Source: Bacillota bacterium
Lineage (GTDB): Bacteria; Armatimonadota; HRBIN16
Direction: 5' to 3'
DNA length: 46,094 nt
NCBI GenBank assembly: GCA_023511455.1
Contig: JAIMBJ010000029.1
Span: forward strand, 1-46,094
Of the stretch, positions 8,414 to 16,412 are shown piece after piece (the first letter of the stretch is position 1; each line of letters starts with the position of its first letter). The translations under genes were made by a program, and so were the position numbers. The notes under the pieces were generated by a model that was not told the DNA's origin, did no database searches, and saw nothing but the letters and a program-made list of their open reading frames with translations.

Positions 8414-8677
8414 TAACTGATTAGCAATAGCGCATGGGAGTCTCCTGCATTCCCCGATGGCGAGAAGCTCACCGAATGGCGGACTGTGTGGGTGTCCCTG
8501 ACCCGGGACCACCATAGCCCAAGATTTGAATCCTCCGAACCAGTTAATGAAGGATCCTTAAGCCAACCCCCTCTCCGAACGAACGCGGTATTGCAACATT
8601 TGCGGCAAAACACCGCGTATAATGAAAATGAAGAGGAATAGATAATCCTGTAACTCTCAGGACAGGGAGTTTTCTCC
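8414..8677. other. Non-coding stretch, likely a rearrangement junction
   Basis: About 264 bases lie between the truncated remnant and a plus-strand gene. Frames here are short and lack ribosome sites. It contains the 10-bp palindrome AAGGATCCTT (8550-8559), which I cannot tie to any function, and a plus-strand -10 box at 8618. Confidence 0.4.
8618..8623 (+). promoter_or_regulatory. Consensus -10 box upstream of the 8678 gene
   Basis: TATAAT sits about 55 bases before ATG 8678. No convincing -35 is present at 16-18 bases upstream, so the promoter may be weak or activator-dependent. Confidence 0.4.
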
Positions 8678-9061
8678 ATGCAACCTCTGGTTCAGAGCCT
8701 GCTGTTTGGCGGTGTGGCGGCGGCAACGGTCATCGCGGTGTTGCCCCACGTTAGCCCACAAAACAGCCCCCCGCCGAACGAGAAGTACACTCCCGTCGCA
8801 GCTCCTGTCAAAACGGTGAGAGCCGCGTCCAGCGGGCAGACGCAGACGCAAACCATTCTACCGCGCACTTCCACACAACCGGCCATCAATCAGTATCATG
8901 TTCAGGTTATTGAGCCGGCGGCCGGCTGGCAGAGGTATATGCCCTGCCTTCGCCCGCCTGCATCGTTTCGAGCGGACATGCCTTGCCGCCAGCCGGAAGG
9001 CATTCTGGGCACAAACAGGACGGTGACACCGCCAGTGCGAACCACCGTGCGTCCACGTTAG
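8678..9061 (+). CDS. Small proline/threonine-rich exported or anchored protein, function unknown
   Basis: ATG 8678 has AGGGAG eight bases upstream and a TATAAT box at 8618-8623. The 127-residue product has one hydrophobic segment (residues ~8-24) followed by a low-complexity region rich in Pro, Thr, Gln and Val, with basic ends (TTVRPR). It looks like a single-pass anchor or an uncleaved signal with a disordered tail. No enzyme motif is visible and I do not recognise the family. Three Cys residues in the C-terminal half (PCLRP, MPCRQ) could matter outside the cytoplasm. Confidence 0.55.
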   Translation: MQPLVQSLLFGGVAAATVIAVLPHVSPQNSPPPNEKYTPVAAPVKTVRAASSGQTQTQTILPRTSTQPAINQYHVQVIEPAAGWQRYMPCLRPPASFRADMPCRQPEGILGTNRTVTPPVRTTVRPR

Positions 9062-9190
9062 GGACACGTTCATTCACCGAGGGCGTACGGGGTTCTCCGA
9101 GGATGGCGTTACAACTGTCTGCTTGCGTTTGCGCAATGCCCTGCTCTTCGGGTAAACTAAGCCAGAATACTTCGCAAGGTGCGGGCGCAA

Positions 9191-10564
9191 ATGATTCGCG
9201 TTGCTTTCGCCACGCTGGGCTGCAAAGTCAACCAGTACGAGACACAGCGCATCATCGATACCTTCGAGGAGCAGGGCTTCGCCATCGCAGGTTTCGATGA
9301 GCCTGCGGAGCTCTACGTCATTAACTCCTGTTCGGTGACGCAGTTGGCGGAAAAGAAGTCCCTGCAGATGGTGCGTCGCGCTGCCCGCCAGAATCCGGGC
9401 GCGCGGGTGGTGTTGACCGGCTGTATGGCACAGTTCACGCTCCTGCGCGGGGAGACGGTTGCCGAAGCTGCTCTCATTGTGCCCAACACCGATAAAATGC
9501 GCACGGTGCACTATGTGCTGGAAGCCTTCCCCGACATCCGTGAGCATGTAGCACGAGACCCTGCTCCACCCGTGCTGCGTAATCCCTACGAGCGCACCCG
9601 TGCGGTGGTCAAGATTCAGGACGGCTGTAACGTGTGCTGTTCCTTCTGTTCCATCCCTTACACTCGCCCGCGCATGTTCAGCCGTCCGTATAGGGAAGTA
9701 CTGGACGAGATACGCCGGCTGGTCGATGAGGGCTTCAAGGAGGTGGTGCTGACCGGCGTGCTGATAGGCTCCTATGGAGAGGAGACCGGCAGCGGTGGAC
9801 CCGACCTCGCCGAACTGCTGCAGCGGATGGCGCGAATCGACGGGCTGGAGCGAATCCGGATCAGCTCCATCGAGCTCACACAGGTCACGGACAGGCTGAT
9901 CGAAGTGTGCGCCAGCGAGCCAAAGGTGTGCCCGCATCTGCACATCCCCCTGCAAAGCGGGGATGACGGCATCCTGCAGGCGATGAACCGACCGTACCGT
10001 CAGCAGGACGTGCTGGCTCTCGCGGAAAAACTATATTCACGGATACCCGACCTTGCCATCACCACCGACATCATGGTGGGCTTCCCGGGCGAGGACGAAG
10101 CTGCTTTCGAGCAGACCTGCCAGGTGGTGGAAGCCGTACAGTACGCACGGGCACACATCTTTCGCTTCAGCCCGCGTCCGGGCACGCCTGCTGCGCAGAT
10201 GGCAGACCAGGTGCCTGACCATGAAAAGGAGCGACGTAGCCAGCAACTGGCGAATCTGTGCCGCAGGTATCGCGAACGGTTTGTCGTGGCGCGGCTGGGC
10301 AGAACCCTGCGTGTGCTGGTAGAGGGCAAGCAGAGTAAAGGCGGCTTGATGAGGGGTCTAACCGATAACTACATTCCCGTGGAGTTCGCCGGCGGCGCAC
10401 ACCTCGCCGGGCAACTGGTGTGGGTGCGTCTGCTGGAGACGACCGACGAGGGAGCACTGGGTGAGCTGGTCACCACGTCTTCAGGAGGGCATGAGGATGG
10501 AGGATTGCATCTTTTGCCGCATCGCGCAGAAGCAGATACCGTCCACCTGCGTGTACGAGGATGA
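9191..10564 (+). CDS. mtaB: tRNA (N6-threonylcarbamoyladenosine-37 C2) methylthiotransferase MtaB
   Basis: MtaB converts t6A37 to ms2t6A in tRNAs reading ANN codons. The 457-residue protein has the N-terminal methylthiotransferase cluster cysteines Cys11 (GCKVNQYE), Cys47 (NSCSV) and Cys78 (TGCMAQ). The radical-SAM triad is Cys146, Cys150 and Cys153, with an extra Cys149. LTGVLIGSYG favours MtaB over MiaB. A TRAM-like RNA-binding domain lies at ~375-430. ATG 9191 is preferred over GTG 9179 because AAGGTG lies 9 bases upstream. The C-terminus is odd: after the TRAM domain, ~30 residues (TTSSGGHEDGG to RVRG) overlap the HIT gene in another frame by 68 bases. Confidence 0.88.
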   Translation: MIRVAFATLGCKVNQYETQRIIDTFEEQGFAIAGFDEPAELYVINSCSVTQLAEKKSLQMVRRAARQNPGARVVLTGCMAQFTLLRGETVAEAALIVPNTDKMRTVHYVLEAFPDIREHVARDPAPPVLRNPYERTRAVVKIQDGCNVCCSFCSIPYTRPRMFSRPYREVLDEIRRLVDEGFKEVVLTGVLIGSYGEETGSGGPDLAELLQRMARIDGLERIRISSIELTQVTDRLIEVCASEPKVCPHLHIPLQSGDDGILQAMNRPYRQQDVLALAEKLYSRIPDLAITTDIMVGFPGEDEAAFEQTCQVVEAVQYARAHIFRFSPRPGTPAAQMADQVPDHEKERRSQQLANLCRRYRERFVVARLGRTLRVLVEGKQSKGGLMRGLTDNYIPVEFAGGAHLAGQLVWVRLLETTDEGALGELVTTSSGGHEDGGLHLLPHRAEADTVHLRVRG

Positions 10565-10841
10565 CGAGGTTTACGCCTTTAAGGACCTGAACCCACAGGC
10601 GCCGGTGCATGTGCTCATCATTCCCAGGCAGCACGTCAGGGATGTGGCTGCGCTGGAGGAACAACACGATGCACTGGCTGGCAAACTGCTTCGAGTGGCA
10701 GCGCATATCGCGCGTGAGCTCCATATAGACGAAACGGGCTACCGACTGGTAGCGAACGTAGGACCACACGCAGGACAGAGTGTACTCCATCTGCATATCC
10801 ACCTGCTGGGTGGTCGGCAGATGACATGGCCTCCGGGATAG
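10497..10841 (+). CDS. Histidine triad (HIT/HinT-like) nucleotide-binding protein
   Basis: The 114-residue protein matches the HinT branch: N-terminal CIFCRIA, YAFKDLNPQAPVHVLIIPR, and the active-site triad His98-x-His100-x-His102 (LHLHIHLLGG) followed by the WPPG ending. HinT proteins hydrolyse aminoacyl- and lysyl-adenylates and other AMP conjugates. CxxC (Cys4, Cys7) with the HIT histidines suggests a zinc site as in many bacterial HinTs. ATG 10497 is chosen because AGGAGG (10483-10488) lies eight bases away; ATG 10491 would be only two bases away. It overlaps the 3' end of mtaB and precedes an RmlC-like gene by ten bases, so the three are probably co-transcribed. Confidence 0.88.
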   Translation: MEDCIFCRIAQKQIPSTCVYEDDEVYAFKDLNPQAPVHVLIIPRQHVRDVAALEEQHDALAGKLLRVAAHIARELHIDETGYRLVANVGPHAGQSVLHLHIHLLGGRQMTWPPG

Positions 10842-10851
10842 GGAGAAAACC

Positions 10852-11505
10852 ATGAGCCGTTCGGCAGGAGGAACCAACCCTTATATCTGCCAGATGGCTG
10901 GCTGTTTCGAGTCTGCCACCGAGCCAATACCTCTGCCCGAAGGAGAAGGGAATCTGTTTCTGTGCGCCAAGCATCGAGCGCAGTATCTGGCAGGGGAGTT
11001 GTCGTTAGGGCATATCGCCAGCATGACCGCCCGCTACATCCACGATCTGCGCGTGAAACGCCTCAACCGCCTGTATGATGAGCGGGGCAATCTGTGTGAG
11101 ATTCTGCGCCGTGATGACCCTGTCTACCGCGAGTGCTTTCCCGATGGTTTCGCACAGGCTTATATCACGCATGTGGACTATCACGTCGTGAAAGGCTGGC
11201 ACATGCACCTCAAGCAGAAAGACCACTTTTTCGGCGTCTACGGCAGGGCGAAAGTGGTACTCTATGACGAGCGGGAGGATTCGCCCACACAGGGCTTGAT
11301 TAACGAAATCATTCTCACCCCCGAACGTCCTCTTCTGGTGCAGATTCCGGAACGTGTGTGGCATGGTTTCATGGCGCTATCGCTGGAGGGAGCAGGTATC
11401 CTGAACTTCCCTACCCGCCTGTACGATTACGCCGACCCCGACGAGTATCGCCGCGACCCGCACACGGGTGGCATCCCCTACTCGTGGGCAGTGAAGGACA
11501 GGTAG
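10852..11505 (+). CDS. dTDP-4-dehydrorhamnose 3,5-epimerase-family cupin with an N-terminal zinc-ribbon-like extension
   Basis: Residues ~75-215 follow the RmlC cupin: GWHMHLKQKDHFF, YGRAKVVLYDEREDSPT, ERVWHGFMAL, and the tail DYADPDEYRRDP. RmlC epimerises dTDP-4-keto-6-deoxyglucose on the way to dTDP-rhamnose. The N-terminal ~70 residues are not part of that fold and contain Cys13-x4-Cys18 and Cys38-x2-His41, which look like a zinc ribbon. No rmlA, rmlB or rmlD is nearby, so it may act on another nucleotide sugar or have lost epimerase activity. ATG 10852 has AGGGAG upstream. The downstream neighbour, an O-antigen-ligase-like gene, supports a surface-polysaccharide role (inference). Confidence 0.72.
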   Translation: MSRSAGGTNPYICQMAGCFESATEPIPLPEGEGNLFLCAKHRAQYLAGELSLGHIASMTARYIHDLRVKRLNRLYDERGNLCEILRRDDPVYRECFPDGFAQAYITHVDYHVVKGWHMHLKQKDHFFGVYGRAKVVLYDEREDSPTQGLINEIILTPERPLLVQIPERVWHGFMALSLEGAGILNFPTRLYDYADPDEYRRDPHTGGIPYSWAVKDR

Positions 11506-11529
11506 TTGTGCGTGTTTTCTCGCAGGGGT

Positions 11530-11559
11530 CTGGCAATGTTCGACGCCGAGTCGTATAAT
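11530..11559 (+). promoter_or_regulatory. Promoter of the O-antigen-ligase-like gene
   Basis: CTGGCA (11530-11535), an 18-base spacer and a perfect TATAAT (11554-11559). The predicted leader is about 34 nt. Confidence 0.55.
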
Positions 11560-11599
11560 AGAGGCGTGCCCAATTCTGGTTGATGAAAGGGTGAGCGGG

Positions 11600-13195
11600 A
11601 TGACCGGTATTCCGCGTGTGGTAGCACAATCATACTATCGGGTGGTTTCCGGATACTATCGGCTGGCAGAGAGTATCCAGGACTACTTTAATCTGTCGCG
11701 TCGTCTCAATCTGCTCATCTTTGCCATCGCCCTGCTGGGTAGCATTGGCATCGCCGTATCGGTACAGTATGAGGCATGGGTGGGCACCATCTTGCTGATG
11801 TTGGTGATGGTGCTGGTTCCCATGATGACGGTCTACCCGGAGCTGATTGTAGTGGGCATCCTGCTTTGCGTTGCTTCGGTAGTGTCGCCCTTCCTGTGGG
11901 ACAGAATCTTTTTGGGAGAACGCGGTATTACCCTGCCAAACCTCCTCATCTCGCTCGGTCTGGTCGTGGTACTGTTCAGACACCTCACGGGCAAGACGAG
12001 TCCGGTCAAACTGTGGCTTTCCCCTTCCTCCATAGCCATCATCGCGTTTCTCATACTGACGGTTCCTGTGGGGCTTTTATACCATTACCTGTTCCGAGGC
12101 TGGAGTATCCGCTCACAGCTGTCCGAAATGGAATACATGCTGGCGTGGCTCACGTTTTTTATTGCTATCGGGATTATGCGCACGGAGAGAGCCGTGCGTA
12201 ACCTGCAGGTTGGTCTTCTCCTGGTAGCAGGTATTGGCGCTCTGGCCACGGTGCTGCAGGCTCTGCTGGGGCCAAGAGCACTGTTCTTCTTGAGACTGGC
12301 AGAATGGGACATTCCCTTACGCGACACAGAAGGGTTGTTGCGCGTCTTGCCTCCGGGACAGTATCTTGTCCTGGTCAGCCTGGTGATTAGTGCGCAGATG
12401 TCCACAGTCCGTGACGGGCCCCGACGGTGGGGATGGATTGTGCTCACAGCGCTTTATGGACTGGCGATACTCTTTACGCTCACCCGGCACTCGTGGTTCG
12501 GAGCATTGTTTGGTCTGGGGATCATCTGGTTGTTCGGAAGCAGTCGCACGAAAGTGAACCTGCTGCTCATTGCCTTCGTAACAGTGGCTGTAGTCGGCTC
12601 GCTAACCCTGTTTGCGCGCCCTGCTTGGGTAACCCAACCCACTGATATAGTAGCCAAGCTGCAAAGACGATTTATCAGCACGTTTACCGAACCGCCTAAT
12701 CGCTACACATACGGCGTGCCCAGCTCCGTTGGGCAACGGATTTTCGAGATGCACTATATCATGGACAGACTTCCCGAGTCGCCGTGGTTCGGGCTTGGGT
12801 GGGGTACCAAACATCCTCTGCGCGTCACCAAAAGCCCGTATGTGGGCAGCACCTATGAAATGCGCACCTACATTCACAATTCGATACTGTGGATTCTCGG
12901 TAAGGGAGGCATTGTGGGGTTAGTGGGGCTATTGATCCTGCTCGTCACAGGGATGGTCCGGGGCTACATATTGTATAAGAGAACCTCTCCAAACGAAACC
13001 TATGTGCGCTCGTGGCTACTTGCTCTCTGGATAAGCTGGCTGATGCTTCTGCTCGCTGCGCAGTTTGAACCGGTATTCTGGACGAAGAACCGCCTGGTCG
13101 CTCCCGCCATGATACTTGCGCTGATGGAGGGGATATACTATTTCAGCACAAAGAACACACGGAATGCACAGACGGCTGAAGCCCAAACACGCTGA
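11600..13195 (+). CDS. O-antigen ligase / Wzy-like polymerase family membrane protein
   Basis: This 531-residue polytopic protein has roughly eleven hydrophobic segments, starting with LNLLIFAIALLGSIGIAVSV. A large periplasmic loop (residues ~345-435) carries the short helices and Arg/His pattern of the Wzy_C domain, followed by WFGLGWGTKHP and YIHNSILWILGKGG before the last segments. Family members ligate or polymerise polysaccharide chains on undecaprenyl carriers. ATG 11600 is chosen over GTG 11591 because GAAAGG (11585-11590) is nine bases from ATG and abuts GTG. It stands alone behind its own promoter, some distance from the exopolysaccharide genes at 22-27 kb. Ligase and polymerase cannot be told apart from sequence. 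Confidence 0.78.
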   Translation: MTGIPRVVAQSYYRVVSGYYRLAESIQDYFNLSRRLNLLIFAIALLGSIGIAVSVQYEAWVGTILLMLVMVLVPMMTVYPELIVVGILLCVASVVSPFLWDRIFLGERGITLPNLLISLGLVVVLFRHLTGKTSPVKLWLSPSSIAIIAFLILTVPVGLLYHYLFRGWSIRSQLSEMEYMLAWLTFFIAIGIMRTERAVRNLQVGLLLVAGIGALATVLQALLGPRALFFLRLAEWDIPLRDTEGLLRVLPPGQYLVLVSLVISAQMSTVRDGPRRWGWIVLTALYGLAILFTLTRHSWFGALFGLGIIWLFGSSRTKVNLLLIAFVTVAVVGSLTLFARPAWVTQPTDIVAKLQRRFISTFTEPPNRYTYGVPSSVGQRIFEMHYIMDRLPESPWFGLGWGTKHPLRVTKSPYVGSTYEMRTYIHNSILWILGKGGIVGLVGLLILLVTGMVRGYILYKRTSPNETYVRSWLLALWISWLMLLLAAQFEPVFWTKNRLVAPAMILALMEGIYYFSTKNTRNAQTAEAQTR

Positions 13196-13247
13196 GGCGG
13201 TATCCTCGTTATTTGTGCTTGTTTTTATCCCTCCATCGGCATATCGC

Positions 13248-13276
13248 TTGACATCATTTGTCAACCATTCTAAAAT
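13248..13276 (+). promoter_or_regulatory. Strong promoter of the first prepilin-like gene
   Basis: TTGACA (13248-13253), exactly 17 bases, TAAAAT (13271-13276). The predicted 5' leader is about 70 nt before ATG 13353. Confidence 0.7.
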
Positions 13277-13352
13277 AGAGCGGTAAGAAAACTAACGCGA
13301 ACGGTATCGACTGCAGAAGCGTTTCATGCCAAATCTAAGAGGAGGGTCTTCG

Positions 13353-14153
13353 ATGCGAAACGGTTTCAGCCATCGGCGAGCGTTCACGCTGATCGAACTG
13401 CTCGTCGTCATCGCGATTATCGCCATTCTGGCGGCGATCCTGTTCCCGGTGTTCTCGCAGGCGCGGGAAAAGGCACGCGCGACCTCGTGCTTGAGTAACA
13501 CCAAACAGATTGCTCTGGCAGTGCACATGTATGCGCAGGACTACGACGAGACCTATGCGATGAACCTGTACTTTGTGGCACCCAACGTGTGGGTGAGCTT
13601 CTACGATGCGCATGTACCCTATGTGAAGAACGCCGACATCCTGCGCTGCCCGTCCGCCCCTATGGAAATCGACTGGCCCGGCATGATACAGGTGCTGACG
13701 GGTGGTGCGCTGACCACACCAGGCAACTTCCGCTACGCCTCCTACAACGGCAACTACGCGCTGTTCGAGGACGGCAACTGGGGTGCTCCACTGGGACAAA
13801 ACACGGCTGTGGCACCTATTCGCATGGCGGAACTACAGTATCCCGCAGAAACCGGTGCTTTTTATGACGGCTGGCTGGATGTGCAGTTCTACAGCCCAAT
13901 TGCGCCGCGCCACAGCGGGATGGTCAACTGCGCCTACGCGGATGGTCATGCCAAAGTGGTACGCGGTCGACGCAATCCGAACCCCACCGCTCCCAACGAC
14001 CCCATTAAGGGGCGCAAGCGCGATGAGTGGTTGGTGGCGGGCGGACCCTACGGCGGCTCGTTCGAGATTTGGGGTATCGTGGTGAACCCCAACTGTAACC
14101 ACGACCTGAGACGCGCCGGGCAGTGCAGTGATCCACCCCGCTCCCTGCGCTAG
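13353..14153 (+). CDS. Type II/IV pseudopilin-like protein, N-terminal methylation domain and H-x9-DG family
   Basis: The 266-residue protein opens with a basic leader, then [16 protein letters not shown], a prepilin peptidase site with Ala instead of the usual Gly before the cut, Phe+1 and Glu+5. The hydrophobic helix runs into [20 protein letters not shown], the hallmark of the large DUF1559/H-x9-DG group of Armatimonadota and Planctomycetota. The C-terminal motif is [18 protein letters not shown]. Such proteins are thought to be secreted or surface pseudopilins; their role is unknown. ATG 13353 is chosen over 13326 because AGAGGAGG (13338-13345) lies seven bases before it and the leader then has normal length. 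It is monocistronic, with its own promoter and terminator. Confidence 0.88.
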   Translation: MRNGFSHRRAFTLIELLVVIAIIAILAAILFPVFSQAREKARATSCLSNTKQIALAVHMYAQDYDETYAMNLYFVAPNVWVSFYDAHVPYVKNADILRCPSAPMEIDWPGMIQVLTGGALTTPGNFRYASYNGNYALFEDGNWGAPLGQNTAVAPIRMAELQYPAETGAFYDGWLDVQFYSPIAPRHSGMVNCAYADGHAKVVRGRRNPNPTAPNDPIKGRKRDEWLVAGGPYGGSFEIWGIVVNPNCNHDLRRAGQCSDPPRSLR

Positions 14154-14177
14154 AGACTCGCTGAAGAAACGGACACG

Positions 14178-14212
14178 GGCACGGCTGCGTGCAGCCGTGC
14201 CTCTTTATTATT
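14178..14212 (+). terminator. Intrinsic terminator after the first prepilin-like gene
   Basis: GGCACGGCTGC (14178-14188) pairs perfectly with GCAGCCGTGCC (14191-14201), followed by CTTTATTATT. It lies between convergent genes and may serve both. Confidence 0.8.
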
Positions 14213-14217
14213 ACCGG

Positions 14218-15753
14218 CTACGCTGCGATGGGCAGGCTGTCCTGTTCTAGACTTTCACGGTTCGCACGCCTGTACACGGCTGCGACAAAGGCATCTACTA
14301 CTACCGGGTCAAACTGCTTTCCCCTCTGTCTCTGCAGCTCAGCCAGTGCCGACTGCCGGTCCATTCCCTTGCGGTAGGGTCGGTCGGTGGTCATTGCACT
14401 GAAGGCGTCCGCCACAGTCAGAATCCGCGCGAGCAAAGGAATCTCCTCGCCTGCCAGTCCATCGGGATAGCCGTTTCCGTCCCATCGCTCATGGTGCGAG
14501 CGGGCAAGCGGCGCTATCTTTTCCATGCCAGGCAAGGCAGACAACATGACCGCACCAAGCACTGTATGCTGCTTCATCGCCTCATACTCCTCGGCGGTCA
14601 ATAACCCTGGCTTCATTAAAACCTCATCGGGAATGCCGATTTTGCCGACGTCGTGCAGTAGCCCACCCAAACGCAGCACGTGTTTCTGCTCTTCGGAAAG
14701 CCCCAGCTCTTCGGCAATCCACAGAGCATACTCGCTCACCTCTTCCGAGTGACGGCGCGTATAGTGGTCCTTGTTATCGATGGCGATGACCATCGCTTCC
14801 AGAGTGGAAAACGCCCCGTTTGCCTGAATCTGGTAGCGTGTGCGCCAGCCGGACTGCGAGTCCGCAACGCCAGAACCGTTTTGCCTTGCCGTGAGAAGCG
14901 CGCCCTCAGCCACAGACAGCAGCTCCTCTGCACTGGCAGCATCGCCCGGAAATTCCGCAACGCCGATGCTGGCAGTCACGGGGATCAGCTGCCCGTTCTC
15001 CAAATGTATCAGGGTCTCCTGACGTATCCTTTCCCGCAAGCGACGGGCAATTGCCATCGCCTGGCTCCGAGTGGTATCTGGAAGAACAATCAGGAACTCG
15101 TCCGCGTCGTACCTTCCCACCACCGCCCCCGGCGATAAGGATGCCTTCATACTTTGCCCAATCTGCCGCAGCAGCTCATCACCAGCGCGGTGTCCATGTG
15201 TGGCGTTAAACAGGGCGAAGCGGTCCAGGTCGAGGCGAATGAGTGAGAGAAGATGCTTCGAACGCGAGGCTTCGAGAATCTCCTGTTCGAGCGCTTCATA
15301 TACTGCGTAGTGGTTCAGCAGCCCGGTGATGGCATCGCGGTGTCGATAGAGTTCCGAAACCTCCTTCAAGCGTGCTTGTAGGTAGTGATTTCGCCACCAC
15401 ATTGCCCAGGCCCACGCCCCCAGAAGCAGGCCGGGCGCGTTCATCACCGCCAGCGCCACGGCATTGGCATATTCACGCAGAAGCACCAGTGCTGCCCACA
15501 GACCTGCAGCCACGCCCAAGGGAAGGCACAGCACGCTCCACCTGCCTGCACCACACCAGGATACGTCTGGGGCAGTCTGATGGCGGGAACGGTGATACGG
15601 TATCATGACGGCAAACAGTGCCAAACACGGGGTGAAAAGCAATACTGCTAATGTTTCGCCTCGCCTGCCTATCAGGAAGTCAGGTGAAGTGAAAGCCAGG
15701 AATAACGGTAACAGCATGTAGACACTGCCAGCCAGTGCCGCCATTAAAATCAT
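14218..15753 (-). CDS. Membrane-anchored GGDEF/HD-GYP signalling protein (cyclic-di-GMP phosphodiesterase)
   Basis: The 511-residue protein has 3-4 transmembrane segments (residues ~2-22, 35-51, 75-93, 98-120), a GGDEF domain (~137-295) and an HD-GYP domain (~315-490). HD-GYP residues are intact: His367-Asp368 (LLHDVGKIGIP) and HHERWDGNGYP (420-430), so cyclic-di-GMP hydrolysis is expected. The diguanylate cyclase signature is degenerate: DADEF (216-220) replaces GGDEF, so synthesis is unlikely and the domain may be a GTP or c-di-GMP sensor. ATG 15753 has GGGAGG six bases upstream. It is transcribed away from the Doc-like operon and appears monocistronic. Typical outputs are motility, pili and exopolysaccharide, all encoded in this window. 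Confidence 0.9.
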   Translation of the reverse strand: MILMAALAGSVYMLLPLFLAFTSPDFLIGRRGETLAVLLFTPCLALFAVMIPYHRSRHQTAPDVSWCGAGRWSVLCLPLGVAAGLWAALVLLREYANAVALAVMNAPGLLLGAWAWAMWWRNHYLQARLKEVSELYRHRDAITGLLNHYAVYEALEQEILEASRSKHLLSLIRLDLDRFALFNATHGHRAGDELLRQIGQSMKASLSPGAVVGRYDADEFLIVLPDTTRSQAMAIARRLRERIRQETLIHLENGQLIPVTASIGVAEFPGDAASAEELLSVAEGALLTARQNGSGVADSQSGWRTRYQIQANGAFSTLEAMVIAIDNKDHYTRRHSEEVSEYALWIAEELGLSEEQKHVLRLGGLLHDVGKIGIPDEVLMKPGLLTAEEYEAMKQHTVLGAVMLSALPGMEKIAPLARSHHERWDGNGYPDGLAGEEIPLLARILTVADAFSAMTTDRPYRKGMDRQSALAELQRQRGKQFDPVVVDAFVAAVYRRANRESLEQDSLPIAA

Positions 15754-15895
15754 GAGAATCCTCCCTGACGATGTCGCCTGCCCTTCCGTAGGTCTGGCTT
15801 CAGGAGGTCGCCTCCGACAACCATTGAGGTTGTTCCACAGACCGCAAGGGTTTACGCAGGCAATTGTGTTGGGTTTCCCCTGTTACCGCTTGTTA

Positions 15896-15904
15896 TGGTA
15901 TAAT
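15896..15904 (+). promoter_or_regulatory. Extended -10 promoter of the Doc-like operon
   Basis: TGGTATAAT is a perfect extended -10. No good -35 is seen, as is usual for this class. ATG 15944 lies 40 bases downstream. Confidence 0.55.
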
Positions 15905-15943
15905 GCTCGTGCTGTAGCAGACCGTTTTCACAGAGGGGAGCCC

Positions 15944-16384
15944 ATGCGCTATCTGACTGTTCAGGATGTCATCTGGATAAACACCGCCGTCACCGGCCGT
16001 CCACAGCACTACGATTTTGACCGTTTAGAAAATGCAGTGTACAGTCAGTATTCATACGGGGACAGTCGTGATGCACTGAAACAGGCAGCGAGGATGTTTC
16101 GCCATCTTTTGCAGGACAAACCGTTCAGCGAGGGAAATGAGCTGACCGCCCTGGTGGCCACTCTCGCTTTCCTGCGCCTGAACGGGTATGCCCTGCAGGT
16201 AAATCCCGACGAGGTACAGGAGATTCTGGAACAGATATCGCGGGGACAGACAAGCCCGAAGGAGTTTATCCAGCAGAGGGCACAGCCGGTGGAAGCCGAA
16301 GCAGGTTCCCTGCGCCATGTGGCGGCTCAGATTTGTGCTTCCCTGCACCTGCCGATGAAGGCAGCACTGGCAGAAGTACATTAG
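15944..16384 (+). CDS. Degenerate Fic/Doc-family protein
   Basis: The 146-residue protein resembles Doc/Fic proteins: the N-terminal YLTVQDVIWINTAVTG matches the Doc opening, followed by an all-helical body and KPFSEGNELTALVATLAFLRLNGY at 59-82, where active members carry H-x-F-x-(D/E)-G-N-(K/G)-R. The catalytic His is Lys59, and the Arg that holds the phosphates is replaced (Glu66-Leu67), so AMP or phosphate transfer is probably lost. Such proteins may act as scaffolds or in other chemistry. ATG 15944 has AGAGGGGAG just upstream, behind an extended -10 promoter. It leads a three-gene unit with no antitoxin-like gene beside it, so a normal Phd-Doc pair is unlikely. Confidence 0.65.
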   Translation: MRYLTVQDVIWINTAVTGRPQHYDFDRLENAVYSQYSYGDSRDALKQAARMFRHLLQDKPFSEGNELTALVATLAFLRLNGYALQVNPDEVQEILEQISRGQTSPKEFIQQRAQPVEAEAGSLRHVAAQICASLHLPMKAALAEVH

Positions 16385-16412
16385 TTTCTCCACAAAAGGC
16401 GGCACGACGGAT

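Noticed and set aside
8550-8559. Palindrome AAGGATCCTT as an operator
   Set aside because: It is 60 bases upstream of a weak -10 box, single copy, and fits no known operator; chance is sufficient.
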